A stretch of DNA of 64,000 bases from Paragorgia papillata (taxonomy: Eukaryota > Cnidaria > Anthozoa > Scleralcyonacea > Coralliidae): assembly GCA_035771165.1 (NCBI GenBank), contig JAWNZC010000296.1:706001-770000 (forward strand), written 5' to 3'. Shown here piece by piece: positions 1-13,348 of the stretch. Every line of letters starts with the position of its first letter. The first letter of the stretch is position 1. The notes under the pieces are model-generated. The model saw nothing but the letters and a program-made list of their open reading frames with translations, searched no databases and was not told where the DNA came from. The position numbers and the translations under genes were made by a program.

Positions 1-935
1 TATCCTAATCTATCATATCCTAATCTATCATATCCTAGTCTGTCCTATCATAATATATCATATCCTAATCTATCCTACCCTAATCTATCCTATCCTAATC
101 TATCCTATCCTAATCTATCCTATCCTAATCTATCATATCCTAGTCTATCCTATCATAATATATCATATCCTAATCTATCCTACCCTAATCTATCCTACCC
201 TAATCTATCCTATCCTAATCTATCATATCCTAGTCTATCCTATCCTAATCTATCATATCCTAATCTATCATATCCTAGTCTATCCTATCATAATATATCA
301 TATCCTAATCTATCCTACCCTAATCTATCCTACCCTAATCTATCCTATCCTAATCTATCATATCCTAGTCTATCCTATCATAATATATCATATCCTAATC
401 TATCCTACCCTAATCTATCCTACCCTAATCTATCCTATCCTAATCTATCATATCCTAGTCTATCCTATCCTAATCTATCATATCCTAATCTATCCTACCC
501 TAATCTATCCTATCCTAATCTATCCTACCCTAATCTATCCTATCCTAATCTATCCTATCCTAATCTATCATATCCTAGTCTATCCTATCATAATATATCA
601 TATCCTAATCTATCCTACCCTAATCTATCCTAATCTATTCTTTTCTTTCATCTACTGTCATCTATCCTAGTATACCCTCGTCTGTCCTTACCTATCCCTA
701 TCTATCCTCAACTACTCTCATCTATTCTCATTTTCCCTCATCTATCCCTGTCTGTCCTCATCTATCCTCAGCTATCATTATCTATCCTCACCTATCTTCA
801 TCTATATTCAATTCCCATCATCTACTCTGGTGTATCCTCAGCTATCCCTACAATCCTCACCTATTCTCAGTTATCATTATCTATCCTCACCTATCCTCAT
901 CTACATTAATTTTCCCTCGTTCATCATCCTATATC
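1..935. repeat. Decanucleotide satellite (TATCCTAATC-type), decaying rightward
   Basis: About 63 tandem copies of a 10-bp unit with variants (TATCATATCC, TAGTCTATCC) arranged in a higher-order pattern. From about 650 to 935 it decays into imperfect CTATCCTCA units. It presumably lies in an intron of the L1-like gene. Confidence 0.9.
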
Positions 936-954
936 CTTGTCCAGTTCAGTCGGT

Positions 955-1400
955 TCTACTCTACTCCACTCCACCCCACTTCACTCTACCCTACCCTACT
1001 CTACTCCACTTCACCCCACCCCACGCTACTCTACTCTAACTACTCTAACTACTCTACTCTACTCTACTCTACTCTACTCTACTCTAACTACTCTAACTAC
1101 TCTACTCTACTCTACTCTACTCTACTCTACTCTACTCTACTCTACTCTACTCTACTCTACTCTACTCTACTCTACTCAATCCCTTACATTACTTATCCTA
1201 TTCCTCTCTAACAAAAAACACAACAACAAATGATATAGCACTCACCATAACTTTTCTTTTTTCTATTTTCCCCCTTCAGTAAAAAGCCCAACAATCTCTA
1301 CTCTACTCTACTCTACTCTACTCTACTCTACTCTACTCTACTCTACTCTACTCTACTCTACTCTACTCTACTCTACTCTACTCTACTCTACCCTACCCCA
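955..1400. repeat. (CTCTA)n pentamer arrays flanking a duplicated splice acceptor
   Basis: CTCTA arrays at about 955-1182 and 1296-1400 surround a 100-bp unique stretch at about 1195-1290. That stretch is repeated next to the real exon (see 1405-1510). Confidence 0.85.
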
Positions 1401-1510
1401 CTCTACTCTACCCCTATCCTATTCCTCTAAAAAAAAACACGAATGATATAGCACTCACCATAACTTTTCTTTTTTCTATTTTCCCCCTTCAGTAAAAAGT
1501 CCAACAATTA
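1197..1510 (+). repeat. Tandem duplication of an intron end plus exon start
   Basis: Positions about 1197-1288 and 1409-1508 match nearly base for base: CCTATTCCTCT, then ATGATATAGCACTCACCATA, then a pyrimidine tract, CCCCCTTCAG and TAAAAAGYCCAACAAT. The right copy leads into the open Ig exon. The left copy runs into (CTCTA)n after about 15 exonic bases and cannot encode the domain. Confidence 0.85.
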
Positions 1511-2578
1511 CAGAACTCGACTCTGAACCTACATTAATAGTTGGCAAAACAAGTATCATTAAATGTCAATCAGACGCCATACCCAGCGCAAACCATCACT
1601 GGTTGTACAAAGGTAATAATAGATTGGAGCCAAACAAGACAAAGAAATACGATTTAACTGACAATCAAGACCTGATCATAAACAACGCAAGCAAAGATGA
1701 TGCTGGAAATTACACTTGTGTGGCAACGAATATGTTTGGAAGAGCTAATGGACATGTCATTGCTAAAATAGGTAGGTATATCGTTTAGTTATCTATCCAT
1801 CAGTCAATCAATCAATCAATGGAATACATGAATGAATGAATGAATGAATGAATGAATGAATGAATGAATGAATGAATGAATGAATGAATGAATGAATGAA
1901 TGAATGAATGAATGAATGAAATGAACGAATGTTTGCTTGAATGAATGAATGTAATGGATGAATAAATGAATGGAATGAATGAATGGAACGAATGAATGAA
2001 TGGAATAAATGGAATGAATAAACGGACGAATGAATGAATGAATAAACGAATGAGGGAGGGATTGACTGATTAATTGAGTGCGAACTAATTGATTTTGTTC
2101 CCCCATGTAGGAGAAATAACATTTAAAACACGGCCTAAAGATAACCTGAATGTTCAAAAAGGACAGCAGTTCGAACTGGTGTGTGAAGCACATTCAAACC
2201 CCTTGTTGATGATTTCGTACAAATGGAGATTTCAGGGTGAAGATTTGACGTGGGACAGAAGACATGTATGGATAGATAACATGTATAAAGTGCTTGTGTT
2301 TAGTTCACAGGTAAGGAATATTGGTTATTTCGAGAGAGGGAAGATAAGAAGGAAAGCAAGGAAGAAAAAAGGAACAAAGGGGAGCTAAGGAAAGAAGGAG
2401 GGAAGGAAGGAAGGAAGTGAGGAAGGAAGGGAAAAAAGAAGAAAGAAAGGAAAGAGGGAAGGAAGGAGGGAGGAAGGAAGGAAGGAAGGAAGGAAGGAAG
2501 GAAGGAAGGAAGGAAGGAAGGAAGGAAGGAAGGAAGGAAGGAAGGAAGGACGGACGTAAGTGAGGAAGGAAGGAAAGA

Positions 2579-2642
<64 letters not shown>

Positions 2643-5600
2643 CTTTATTTCAGTGTCTAGATTTCTTTAGCATTGACAGCTAATTGGGGACAAGGAAAGG
2701 AAAGAGGGAAGGAAGGAAGAAAGGAAGGGAGGGAGGGAGGGAGGGAGGGAGGGAGGAAGGAAGGAAGGAAGGAATAATAATAATAATATTTAATACTTAT
2801 ATAGCGCAAATTAACATACAGTGTTATGATCAAATGCGCTTTACATACTGCTATATCTAATATAAAGTAATAAAAATAAATAAACAATAAAAGCTATTTA
2901 CAATTGATATAACGGATCAGTTCTAAAATTATACATTAAAAGCTTCTCTAAAATAGTGAGTCTTGAGCAATGACTTAAAAATACTAAAATTCTCCTGATT
3001 TCTTATTGAAACAGGAAGACTATTCCATACTTTTGCTGAGGCACTAGAAAATGCTCTATCTCCTAGTGTCTTTTTCGACCTTGCAGTGTTGTCCTGTAAT
3101 AATATTCCAGTATTTGATATCAAGCTATAACGATGTATCAGTCCTGATATTTACTAAATTACTTAGATATTCAGGGGCGTGTCCATGTATACATTTAAAA
3201 GCAACCATTGCAATTTTAAAATTAACTCTAAATTTAACTGGTAGCCAGTGCAATCTAATTAAAAAAGGTGTGATATGATCGTGCTTTGGAACTGAGCACA
3301 CCAGGCGGACTGCTGCATTCTGCACTCTCTGAAGCTTGTTGAGATGCGTAGCCGAAACACCAAACAATAAGCTGTTACAGTAATCTATTCTTGACATAAC
3401 CACTGCCTGAACAATCATTTTTCTATCTTCAAAGCATAAAAATCTCTTAATGCGCCTAATGTTGTGTAAATGATAAATCACAGATTGACAGGTCTTATTG
3501 ATTGCCGTTTTCATGCTTAGATTATTATCAAACCACGCCCCGAGATTTCGAACGTTAGATACCGATGACACAGGAAGGAAGGAAGGAAGGAGGGAAGGAA
3601 GGAAGGAAGGAAGGAAGGAAGGAAGGAAGGAAGGAAGGAAGGAAGGAAGGAAGGAAGGAAGGAAGGAAGGAAGGAAGGAAGGAAGGAACCAAAGAAGCAA
3701 AGAAGGAATGGAGGGAAGGAAGGAAGGAAGGAAAGGAAGGAAGGAAGGAAGGAAGGAAGGAAGGAAGGAAGGAAGGAAGGAAGGAAGGAAGGAAGGAAGG
3801 AAGAAGGGAGGGAGGAAGGAAGGAAGGAAGGAAGGAAGGAAGGAAGGAAGGAAGGAAGGAAGGAAGGAAGGAAGGAAGGAAGGAAGGAAGGAAGGAAGGA
3901 AGGAAGGAAGGAAGGAAGGAAGGAAGGAAGGAAGGAAGGAAGGAAGGAAGGAGGGAAGAAAAAAGGGAGGGAGGGAGGGAAGGAGGTAAGCAAAGAATGA
4001 TGAAAGGAAGAATGAAAGAGATGAAAAAAAAAAAATTTTTAACTTTGAACTGACCCAAAATCTTTTCTCCAGCATACAGACAGCGGCATTTATGAATGTA
4101 TCGCGTACATTACAAAGCCAGTGTACGCCGAGAAAGTGTCAACCGCCACCATCATCGTTCGAGGTAAGATTACTCCTTAGTTCATGATCACCTCGGTTTT
4201 CTTCGATTACTGCAATTACTCCCAACCACGCATAAATCAAGTTAATGCCCCGGGCTAATATATATATTAGCCTGGGGCAATTGACTTGATTCATGCGTGG
4301 TTGGGAAAATAAGCGTTAATCAATGGTCACGAATGTGATAAAGGATTTATCATCGCGACTGAAGTGTTTTTTAGACAACCTCTGTGATAACGAACTCAGT
4401 ATCTCACTTTTCTTCGGCAACCTGCCAACCTCTGTGATCGTGAACTAAGTAGGTTAGTTACCTCCTCGGTAACTACGTACGTTATTAACTGACATTCGGT
4501 AGCTAACGTATACTTAAAATCCCTGCCCAGATTCCTGAGGGGACGCGGTAATTTGTAACAACACAGCACAAAACTAGACTTCAGTGACAAACGTTCTAAC
4601 GTTTCTGCTTTTTAATTTTGGGGAAAATCTTTCAAAATGAAATTCATGCTCAAACTACTAGAAACCCCTTAAGGGATAAGAGCAACAAAAATTGCAAGTA
4701 CACATTTTTAAATTTCTGATTAACAAACGGTCTTGCGATGGTAATCCAAGTAAATAAAACAACTCTTGTGCCAAACAACATCACTAATTTCGACAAAAGA
4801 CAATCTTGCCGTTCGCCATCTTGTTCAATCTCGTTCCCAGAGCCCACGTTCCCCACCCGGGAAACGAGAGACTCTGGGATAATCCGTTTCATATCGACAT
4901 TTCATTGGCTGATGAACACAGTGAACTCTATATAACTCTTCTTCCGGATAACACGAATCCTGTTATGGCGTGAACGGATTATCCCAGAGTCTCTCGTTTC
5001 CCGCCCGCTGGGTAAGGGGAACGTGGGCTCTGGGAACGAGATTGCATCTTGTTGTAAGACCTTGCCTAATTAACTGACGTCACAAGCTGGGTAAACATGA
5101 TGAAACGTATTCTTCTGGCAGCTGAGTTTTTATGGTATGTTTTTAAAGTGTTGTGGTTTAATCAAGAGTGAAAATCATCTACAAAAAATGAGTTTCAGAC
5201 TTATATATATGTGAAAGTATGGCTAACTAAAGTTGTCGCTTTACCCAGCTTGTGACGTCACTTGCATATCAAAAATGTATCCAAGATGGCAGATACTGAT
5301 TCAGATTAGCAGCTTTAAAGGGTATTGGCAATAAAAATTAAGTTTATCTCATTTGAAAGAATTCGTCAAATGGTATAAGAAGACCTTTTTCAATTTTTCC
5401 GTATCTGTTTTGGTTTTGGAAATATTTCGACCAAACTCAGCGTGCTGTCCGCCATTTTGGAATTATTTTCGATATACAAAATTATGCATGTGACGACATA
5501 AGCAGGGTAAAGTGAAATTTTTATCTTGCCAACCTTATGACATTATGAGCTAGAAACTCGATTTTTTGTTGCGCTATTTCCATTTTAAATTGACCCACAA

Positions 5601-8600
5601 CATTTAAAAAGCCTTCCGTAGAAATTTGGGCACCCGCGGAGTAGTTTCATCAGGTTTACCCTGCTTTTGACGTCACCAATTTCCTAGTTAATTAGACCCA
5701 ATATTACAACAAGATGGCGGACAGCACGCTGTCTTTCGTCGAAATATTTCAAAACACAAGAAAGATACAGAAAAATTACAAAAGGTCTTCTTATACCATT
5801 TGGCGAGTTCTTTCAAATGAGACAAACTTAACTTTTATTGCCAATACCCTTTAAAAGTGCAATTAAGTTGTTTTATTGGAATACTTTGGGTCTAAATAAC
5901 ACACTAGATTGTATCTTCATGTCATTGGTTTGCTTTGGAAATTTTTTGTTTTTTTGTTGCCAATATCCCCTCAAGCCTCGGGAGGATTTGTGAAAGTCCT
6001 GTGGGGGAGAACTACCGACGAGAAAGAGTTGATAATTAACCCCTTGACTGCCGAGGAGGCATATGGACGTCTTAATATTTTACTCTGGCTAACGCCAGAC
6101 GATTTCACTCGTCAAGGGAAGAATACTAACGGTCAAAGAGTTAAAAACCTATCTCTTCTCTACATTCCAGGTGTCCCCGATGCTCCAGAAAACCTAACTC
6201 TTCGTGGCACTTGTCTAAATTTCAAGGCCAACTTATCTTGGGAAATTAGTTACAGAAGTCCTTACGACCCACTGACTTTCCTACTCTTACAATGGAGCAC
6301 GTCACATGACAGTACCACGTGGGTCAATGTCTCCAAGAAAGTCAATGGTTCGTCAAATAGTGACGTCGTCGATGGATTGAATCCTTGGAGCGATATCCGT
6401 TTTCGATTGATCGCTATAAACAAGTATGGCCGGAGTGAGCCGAGTCCAGTAACGGAAGGAAATAAATGCAACACGCCGGCCGCAGGTAAGGATATTAGGT
6501 GAAGAAAGGGAAGGAAGGAAGGAAGGAAGGAAGGAAGGAAGGAAGGAAGGAAGGAAGGAAGGAAGGAAGGAAGGAAGGAAGGAAGGAAGGAAGGAAGGAA
6601 GGAAGGAAGGAAGGAAGGAAGGAAGGAAGGAAGGAAGGGAGGAAGGAAGGAAGGAAGGAGGAAGGAAGGAAGAAAGGAAGGAAGGAAGGAACGGCGGGAC
6701 GAAAAAAGAAAGAAAAAAGGGAGGGACGGAGGAAAGAAAGAAGGAAGGGAAGGGAAAGAAGGGAAGGGTAGGAAGAGAGGAAGGGAGGGAGGAAGGAAGG
6801 AAGGGAGGAAGGAAGGAAGGAAGGAAGGAAGGAAGGAAGGAAGGAAGGAAGGAAGGAAGGAAGGAAGGAAGGAAGGAAGGAAGGAAGGAAGGAAGGAAGG
6901 AGGAAAGAAGGAAGAAAGGAAGGAAGGGAAGGGAGGGAAGGAAGGAAGGAAGGAAGGACGGAAGGAAGGAAGGAAGGAAGGAAGGAAGGAAGGAAGGAAG
7001 GAAGGAAGGAAGGAAGGAAGGAAGGAAGGAGGAAAGGAGGGAGGGAAGGAACGGCAGAACGAAAAAAGAAAGAAAAAAGGGGGGGGGGGAGGGAAGAAAG
7101 AAGGAAGGAAGGGAACGAAGGGAAGGAATGGAGGAAAGAAAGGAAGGAAGGAAGGAAAGAAGGAAGGAAGGAAGGAGGGAAGGAAGGAGAGACGCAAGAA
7201 AGCAAGCAAGCAGGAAAAAGCAACAAGAAAGAACTAAGTGACCGACTGGCTGACTTTTTGTAACTGTTTTATTTGAAACTTAGTACCAACAAAATGCCCA
7301 GAGGGTGTAAAAGGGACAGCCACAAAACCGCAGACCATTGAGGTTACATGGAAGGTAATGTTTGGTTTAGCTTAATTTTAACTCTTTTATGTCTTCTACC
7401 AAAAAATTCAATCGTTCTCTTCATATAACATCATTTTTAGGAAGTAGCAGCCATTGACAAAAACGGGCCAAGATTTCACTACGTCGTCAACTTTAGGAAA
7501 CCTAATTCAACATGGCAACACCAAGCAGTTCCCCAAGGATCAGCGCTGAGGTATAACATTTCGAAGACTGGGGCAGATCAACTATGGGAATTCACAGTTC
7601 AGAGTATCAATGATATTGGCCTGGGACCAAAATGCAAAGCAGAGACCGCGCGATCGGCAAGAGAAGGTATGGTAACTAATTCTATCCTCATGGGCGCCGC
7701 CATTTTGGAATTGATTTCATTGTTTCGGGACAATAAGTGCAACCATTTTACGTCATCAAATCCAATTTTTAAATTCCATAATGATCTTTTGCCGCCTGTC
7801 TTTAATTCATTCTTTACTCCAGTTAACAATATACATACAGTAACTATTATACAAGACATGCATCAAAATTGACTTATTCTCTTCCTCAAGTGAGAACAAA
7901 TTATGGGACCTTTAACGTTAGATTTCAGGGAGCCAGAATATGGAACTCTCTTGATGATAATGTTAAATGTCTCTCTACTTCTCAATTTAAAAAGAAATTG
8001 AAATTTGACTTAGGGGCTGTTTACATGGGAGGCGGGACGGGACGTTTGCCGGGACGGGATGTTTTTCATCCCGGGTTTAAATGAGAATGTTTCTACCGGG
8101 ACGATTTCACCCTGGAATACCCAGGACGTTCAACAAGCATCTCTAGTTCGTGTTGGACATGTTTGGTACTTCGCTTTTTTTAAGAAAAATAACCTATTTG
8201 GTCGGATAAACTGTACGTATGTTGTAGCCAGATTAATTATCTTTCTTCCAGTATATTTGATAGCTTCTACAGTGGTTTATTTCTCGAGAAAACATTCGGA
8301 GAAGACAGATTATAATACATACGAAAAATAATTTCAAAATAGCGTCCGCTATTATGATTTGGACATGTTCGGTATTTCGAATTTTTTAGGGAAACTAAGC
8401 TATTTGGTCGGATAAACTGTACGTATGTTGTAGCAAGGTGAATTATCTTTCTGCCAATATAATTTATAACTTCTACAGTGGATTATTTCTTGAGAAAACG
8501 TTCGGAGTAGACGGACTAGGCAAACGACTAGGCACTCCTCTTCTCTGTGGAAGCCATTTTTGTTTTTGCATCACACGACAAATCTTGCAAAGTCAGCATA

Positions 8601-11600
8601 ATATCGTCCCGGCAAAGTGGGACGGAGTGTTTACATGAGAAAGATTGTCTTGGATTTGCCGGGATCCCGCTTTGCCGGGACGGGATGAAAAACGTCCCAG
8701 AAAACATCTTTCCATATAAACGGAACGGGATAAATAAGAGAGATATACATGCATGGCGAGATCCCGGCAAACGTCCCGACCCGCCTCCCATGTAAACAGC
8801 CCCTAAATTGAGAAATATTAGTTCTTAAAACTCTGACAAGTGCTTTCAGGAAATGTAATCAACTGCTTATATTTTCGGTTTCCGGTTTCGTTGTTTGTAA
8901 GTCTTGTGATTGTCAAGTTTTTAATTGTTGCCTCAAACTTCATATTAACTGTACTTTGTGTGAGCTTTTGGCATCATTTTACTAATATAACGTGTTTTTT
9001 TGAGTAAAGATTAATTTAACGTCGTAAGCACATGATGTGGTCGCCCAATCATCGGAGCCAGAGGCTCATGTTAAAAGTGCACGACATAAGCTAAGACCTA
9101 AGTGTTGATTTTACGGAGGGAGGAAAACCGCAGAACCCTGCGAAAAACCCTCGAAGCACAGGAGAGACCAACTAAACTCTACTCGCATGAAATTCAAGTT
9201 CGAGAATGGGGCTATTCCCAGACGGTCACCCTTCCAAGTACTAACCCCGTCTAACTGGGCTTAACTACAGCGGTGAGAGGCAGCGCCCTACAAATAAAAT
9301 CTTGTCTTGTCAAGATGGCAGCGCCCATGTGTATTTGTTCAAATATGTGGGGATCCCTTCAATAAGAACGCTTTTCTTCCTTCTTTTAAAAACGTCAAGA
9401 GATTTTCTCTGATATGTACAGGGCTGCAAATTACTGTCGGACATCGGACAATGTCCGACCAAATTTGGCAAATGTCAGAACAAAGAAACTTCTCTGTTTG
9501 AGAGAAAAATTCCGATTTCCTTTCGTAATTCTATCGACAAGATTGAGCATGTTTGAATTTTAAATCTTCCGTAACTGAATCGGTCTTCTGAGAGAAACTG
9601 ATAGTATTTAATTACCGGCTCTGGTACCAAGGAGTTAATTAAAACAATGTATAACTATAACACACGCGCGCGACGCTAAACAGACGAGTTAGCCGACCGC
9701 CACAGAAACCGGCTTTATATCATGAACTCAGAACTGTATTCTGAAGAATTATATGTCCGACAAAATGTAGTGATAATGGTTTTATGCCCAAACAAATTTT
9801 AGTAATGTCTGACCAAAATTGGAAATGGATCAGACACATGTCCTGTCAAGAAAAAATATTTATTTACAGCCCTGTATGTACATAAACTTTTCGTTTGATT
9901 TTTGAGCAAAAACTATTCCTAACTTTAGGATTTTCGACGGATACGAACGTTTACATGCATGAGTAGCATAAGCTATTTGCGATATTCGCTTCCGTGTTGT
10001 ATCGAATATACAACTTCTCGCCTTTGGCTAGGTTGTATATGCCCATACAACACGGCAGCTCACATTGTTAATAGTACATCACTTCAACAGAGCCTGTACT
10101 AAAAAGGTTTATTAAACAACGTTTCAGGTTTCCTGGATGCCAGGTTAGGTAAAACACGACTTGAATATATGCTACCAGTTCTCACTAACCGTGTTTTGTT
10201 TTGACATTTCGTATTTTCTAGCACCATCATTGGCTCCACCGTCGTTCACGCACAAAAAAATTGGTCCTAGATTTGTGATATTAAAGTGGGAACCAATTAT
10301 TGCTGAAGAAACTGTCTTAGGATACAAGGTAAAAATAGGATACTAGAGGGGTGTTTATATCACCTTACTTCACCTCATCCCACCTCACCTCACCTTATCT
10401 CACCTCATCTCACCTCACTTCACCTCACCACATTCCACCTCACCTCACCTTACTTCACCTCACCTCATCCCACCTCACCTCACTTCACGTCACCTCATCC
10501 CACCTCACTTCACTTCACTTCACTTCACCCAACCCCACCCACCTCACCTCATCCCACCTCACTTCACCTCACTCCATTTCACCTCATTCCACCTCACCTT
10601 ACTCCACCTTACTCCACCTCACCTCACTTTACTCCACCTCACCTCACTTTACTCCACCTCACCTCACTTTACTCCACCTCACCCTCACCTCACTCCACCT
10701 CATCCCACTTCACTCTTCACCTCACCTCACTCCACATCACCTTACTCCATCTCACCTCACTCCACCTCACATCATCCCACCTCAGTGATCCCATCTCACC
10801 TCATCCCACCTCACTTCACTCCACCTCACCTCACTCCACCTCACCTCACTCTACCTCATCCCACCTCACTCTTCACCGCACCTTATCCCACCTCACTCTT
10901 CACCGCACCTTATCCCACCTCACTCTTCACCGCACCTTATCCCACCTCACTCTTCACCGCACATTATCCCACCTCACTCTTCACCGCACCTTATCTCACC
11001 TCACTCTTCACCGCACCTTATCCCACCTCACTCTTCACCGCACCTTATCTCACCTCACTCTTCACCGCACCGCACCTTACTCCACCTCACTCTTCACCTC
11101 ACCTCACCTTACTCCACCTCACTCTTCACCTCACCTCACTCCACCTCACCTCACTCCACCTCACCTCACTCCACCTCACCTCACTCCACCTCACCTCACT
11201 CTACCTTATCCCACCTCACTCTTCACCTCACCTCACTCCACCTCACCTCACTCTACCTCATCCCACCTCACTCTTCACCGCACCTTATCCCACCTCACTC
11301 TTCACCGCACCTTATCTCACCTCACTCTTCACCGCACCTCACTCCACCTCACCTCACTCCACCTCACCTCACTCTACCTCACCTCACTCCACCTCACCTC
11401 ACTCTACCTTATCCCACCTCACTCTTCACCGCACCTTATCTCACCTCACTCTTCACCGCACCTTATCCCACCTCACTCTTCACCGCACCTTATCCCACCT
11501 CACTCTTCACCGCACATTATCCCACCTCACTCTTCACCGCACATTATCCCACCTCACTCTTCACCGCACCTTATCCCACCTCACTCTTCACCTCACCTCA

Positions 11601-12354
11601 TCCCACCTCACTCTTCACCTCACCTCATCCCACCTCACTCTTCACCTCGCCACACTCCACCTCCATCAACTTCACCTTACCTAATCTCATCTCACCTCCT
11701 TCCTTTCACGTCACCTCACTCCACCTCGCCACACTCCGCCTCACTCGGCACTTCACCTCGCCTAACTTCACCTCCTTTCCCTGTACTTAACATCCGCTTT
11801 GTCCAATTTCAGCTTAGTTACTGGCAAAAGAAAGTTTCAGCTACCAGATATGGTCGCACGTCCGGTCCAAATCTTTGCGACAACGAAGCGAAGCCTTGTG
11901 AGATCGACATCGGAGATCGCAAAACAAAAGAATACAAACTAGAGAATCTCCTCCCGTACACGACCTATACCATGACACTGAGAGGATACAACCGGGGGGG
12001 AGATGGCCCAAAGAGCAAGCCACTGATATTGGACACAAAAGAGGCCACGCCTGGTCCACCTTATGACGTGAGGTTCGTCCGTTACGGGAAATACATAAGA
12101 ATGAGCTGGAAATCACCACAGCAACCGAATGGCGTCATCGTTGGTTATGTCGTGAAGATGAAGGGCAGAGAATCGAAAGAGCTTGATAGCAATAAGATGG
12201 AGTATTTGTTTCGGAATCTGATACCAGCTCGGGGGTACGAGATTCTAATTAAAGCCAAGACTTCGGCTGGCCCGGGAGTGACGGTTGAGGAAGTGGTCAA
12301 TACAACTAAACTAAGAGGTACGTTTAAGGCTTATATACAGTACGAAGTAAATAG

Positions 12355-12391
<37 letters not shown>

Positions 12392-13310
12392 AAATAGGTT
12401 GCGTCTTACGCACGCTGTGATTGGTCAATTACCGTGTTTATATCAGGCTATGTAAACACGGTTGTGATGTCACGGCACAATTTTTAACCTTATTTCATAA
12501 AAGAAATAGAAAATGGATGCCCTGTGTTTATATAACCTGATACAAACACTCGAGTGAGTTGGGAGAATTCGAAAGTACTTATGTAAACCCTCGCCTACGG
12601 CTCGGGTTCACATAAACTTTCGAATTCTCCCAACTCACTCTCGTGTTTGCATCAGGCTATATAAACACGGGCGGCCATTTTCTATTTCTTAAATATAAGT
12701 ACAGTAAAAACCCTCTAACAAGAACCTACAACTATTAAGAACCTCAGGCTGAAATTAAGAATTTATTTATATAAGAATATATAAGAATATAAGAACCTAC
12801 CCCAGGCTGATTTGGTAAAATGTAGGTTCTTGTTAGCGGGTTTTTACTGTAATATATTTATTTATTATATGGCTGGGTTTGATCTCCCGTCGGTATGCAA
12901 AACGACGCACGCTGATTGGTTCCTGAGAGGTCGGGATTTTATGATATTGACCTCCGGTCTGTGTCCGGGTCAATACGCTTTTTTCTCGGCCCTGTAAGTT
13001 TTGGCGAGAACATTTCTCAGTTGATTTGAATACAAATAAAAGAGAACTCGGTATATTAATTCAAATATTCTGAACAATAAAATGTGTTGGAACATTACTG
13101 CTGGTTTTCTTTAAAGCTGTTTATCTCAAAACACGACAAATAAAAGCCGAACTACTGGTGTAAACAAGAAGGCCAAGAGGCGACACGAAAAAGTTAACAG
13201 GTAGGGTAAACAGCAAAAACAACGCTCGAAAAATAAATTCCTTATTAACCTCGTTTGCTCGGTCTATACGGGAAAGTATTTTCCCTCGGTTTTATCGCAC
13301 AAACCTCAAA

Positions 13311-13348
<38 letters not shown>

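Noticed and set aside
3125..4075. Long Pro-Ser-Phe-Leu frames across the GGAA arrays (also 6262-7226, 61157-63085)
   Set aside because: They are translations of tetranucleotide or polypurine repeats, open in several frames at once. Only the LINE part at 2929-3560 has real coding similarity.
4396..4935. Small frames at 4396-4935 on both strands
   Set aside because: They overlap a MITE with defined ends and show no family motif.
5985..6170. Possible extra exon upstream of FN3 exon 4 (ASGGFVKVLWGRTTDEKELI...), open in frame with it
   Set aside because: No Ig/FN3 pattern and no good phase-1 acceptor. The sequence CCCCTTGACTGCC...AACGCCAGACGATTT...CGTCAAGGG looks like a dispersed non-coding coral-type repeat, and exon 4 has its own clean acceptor at 6169-6170.
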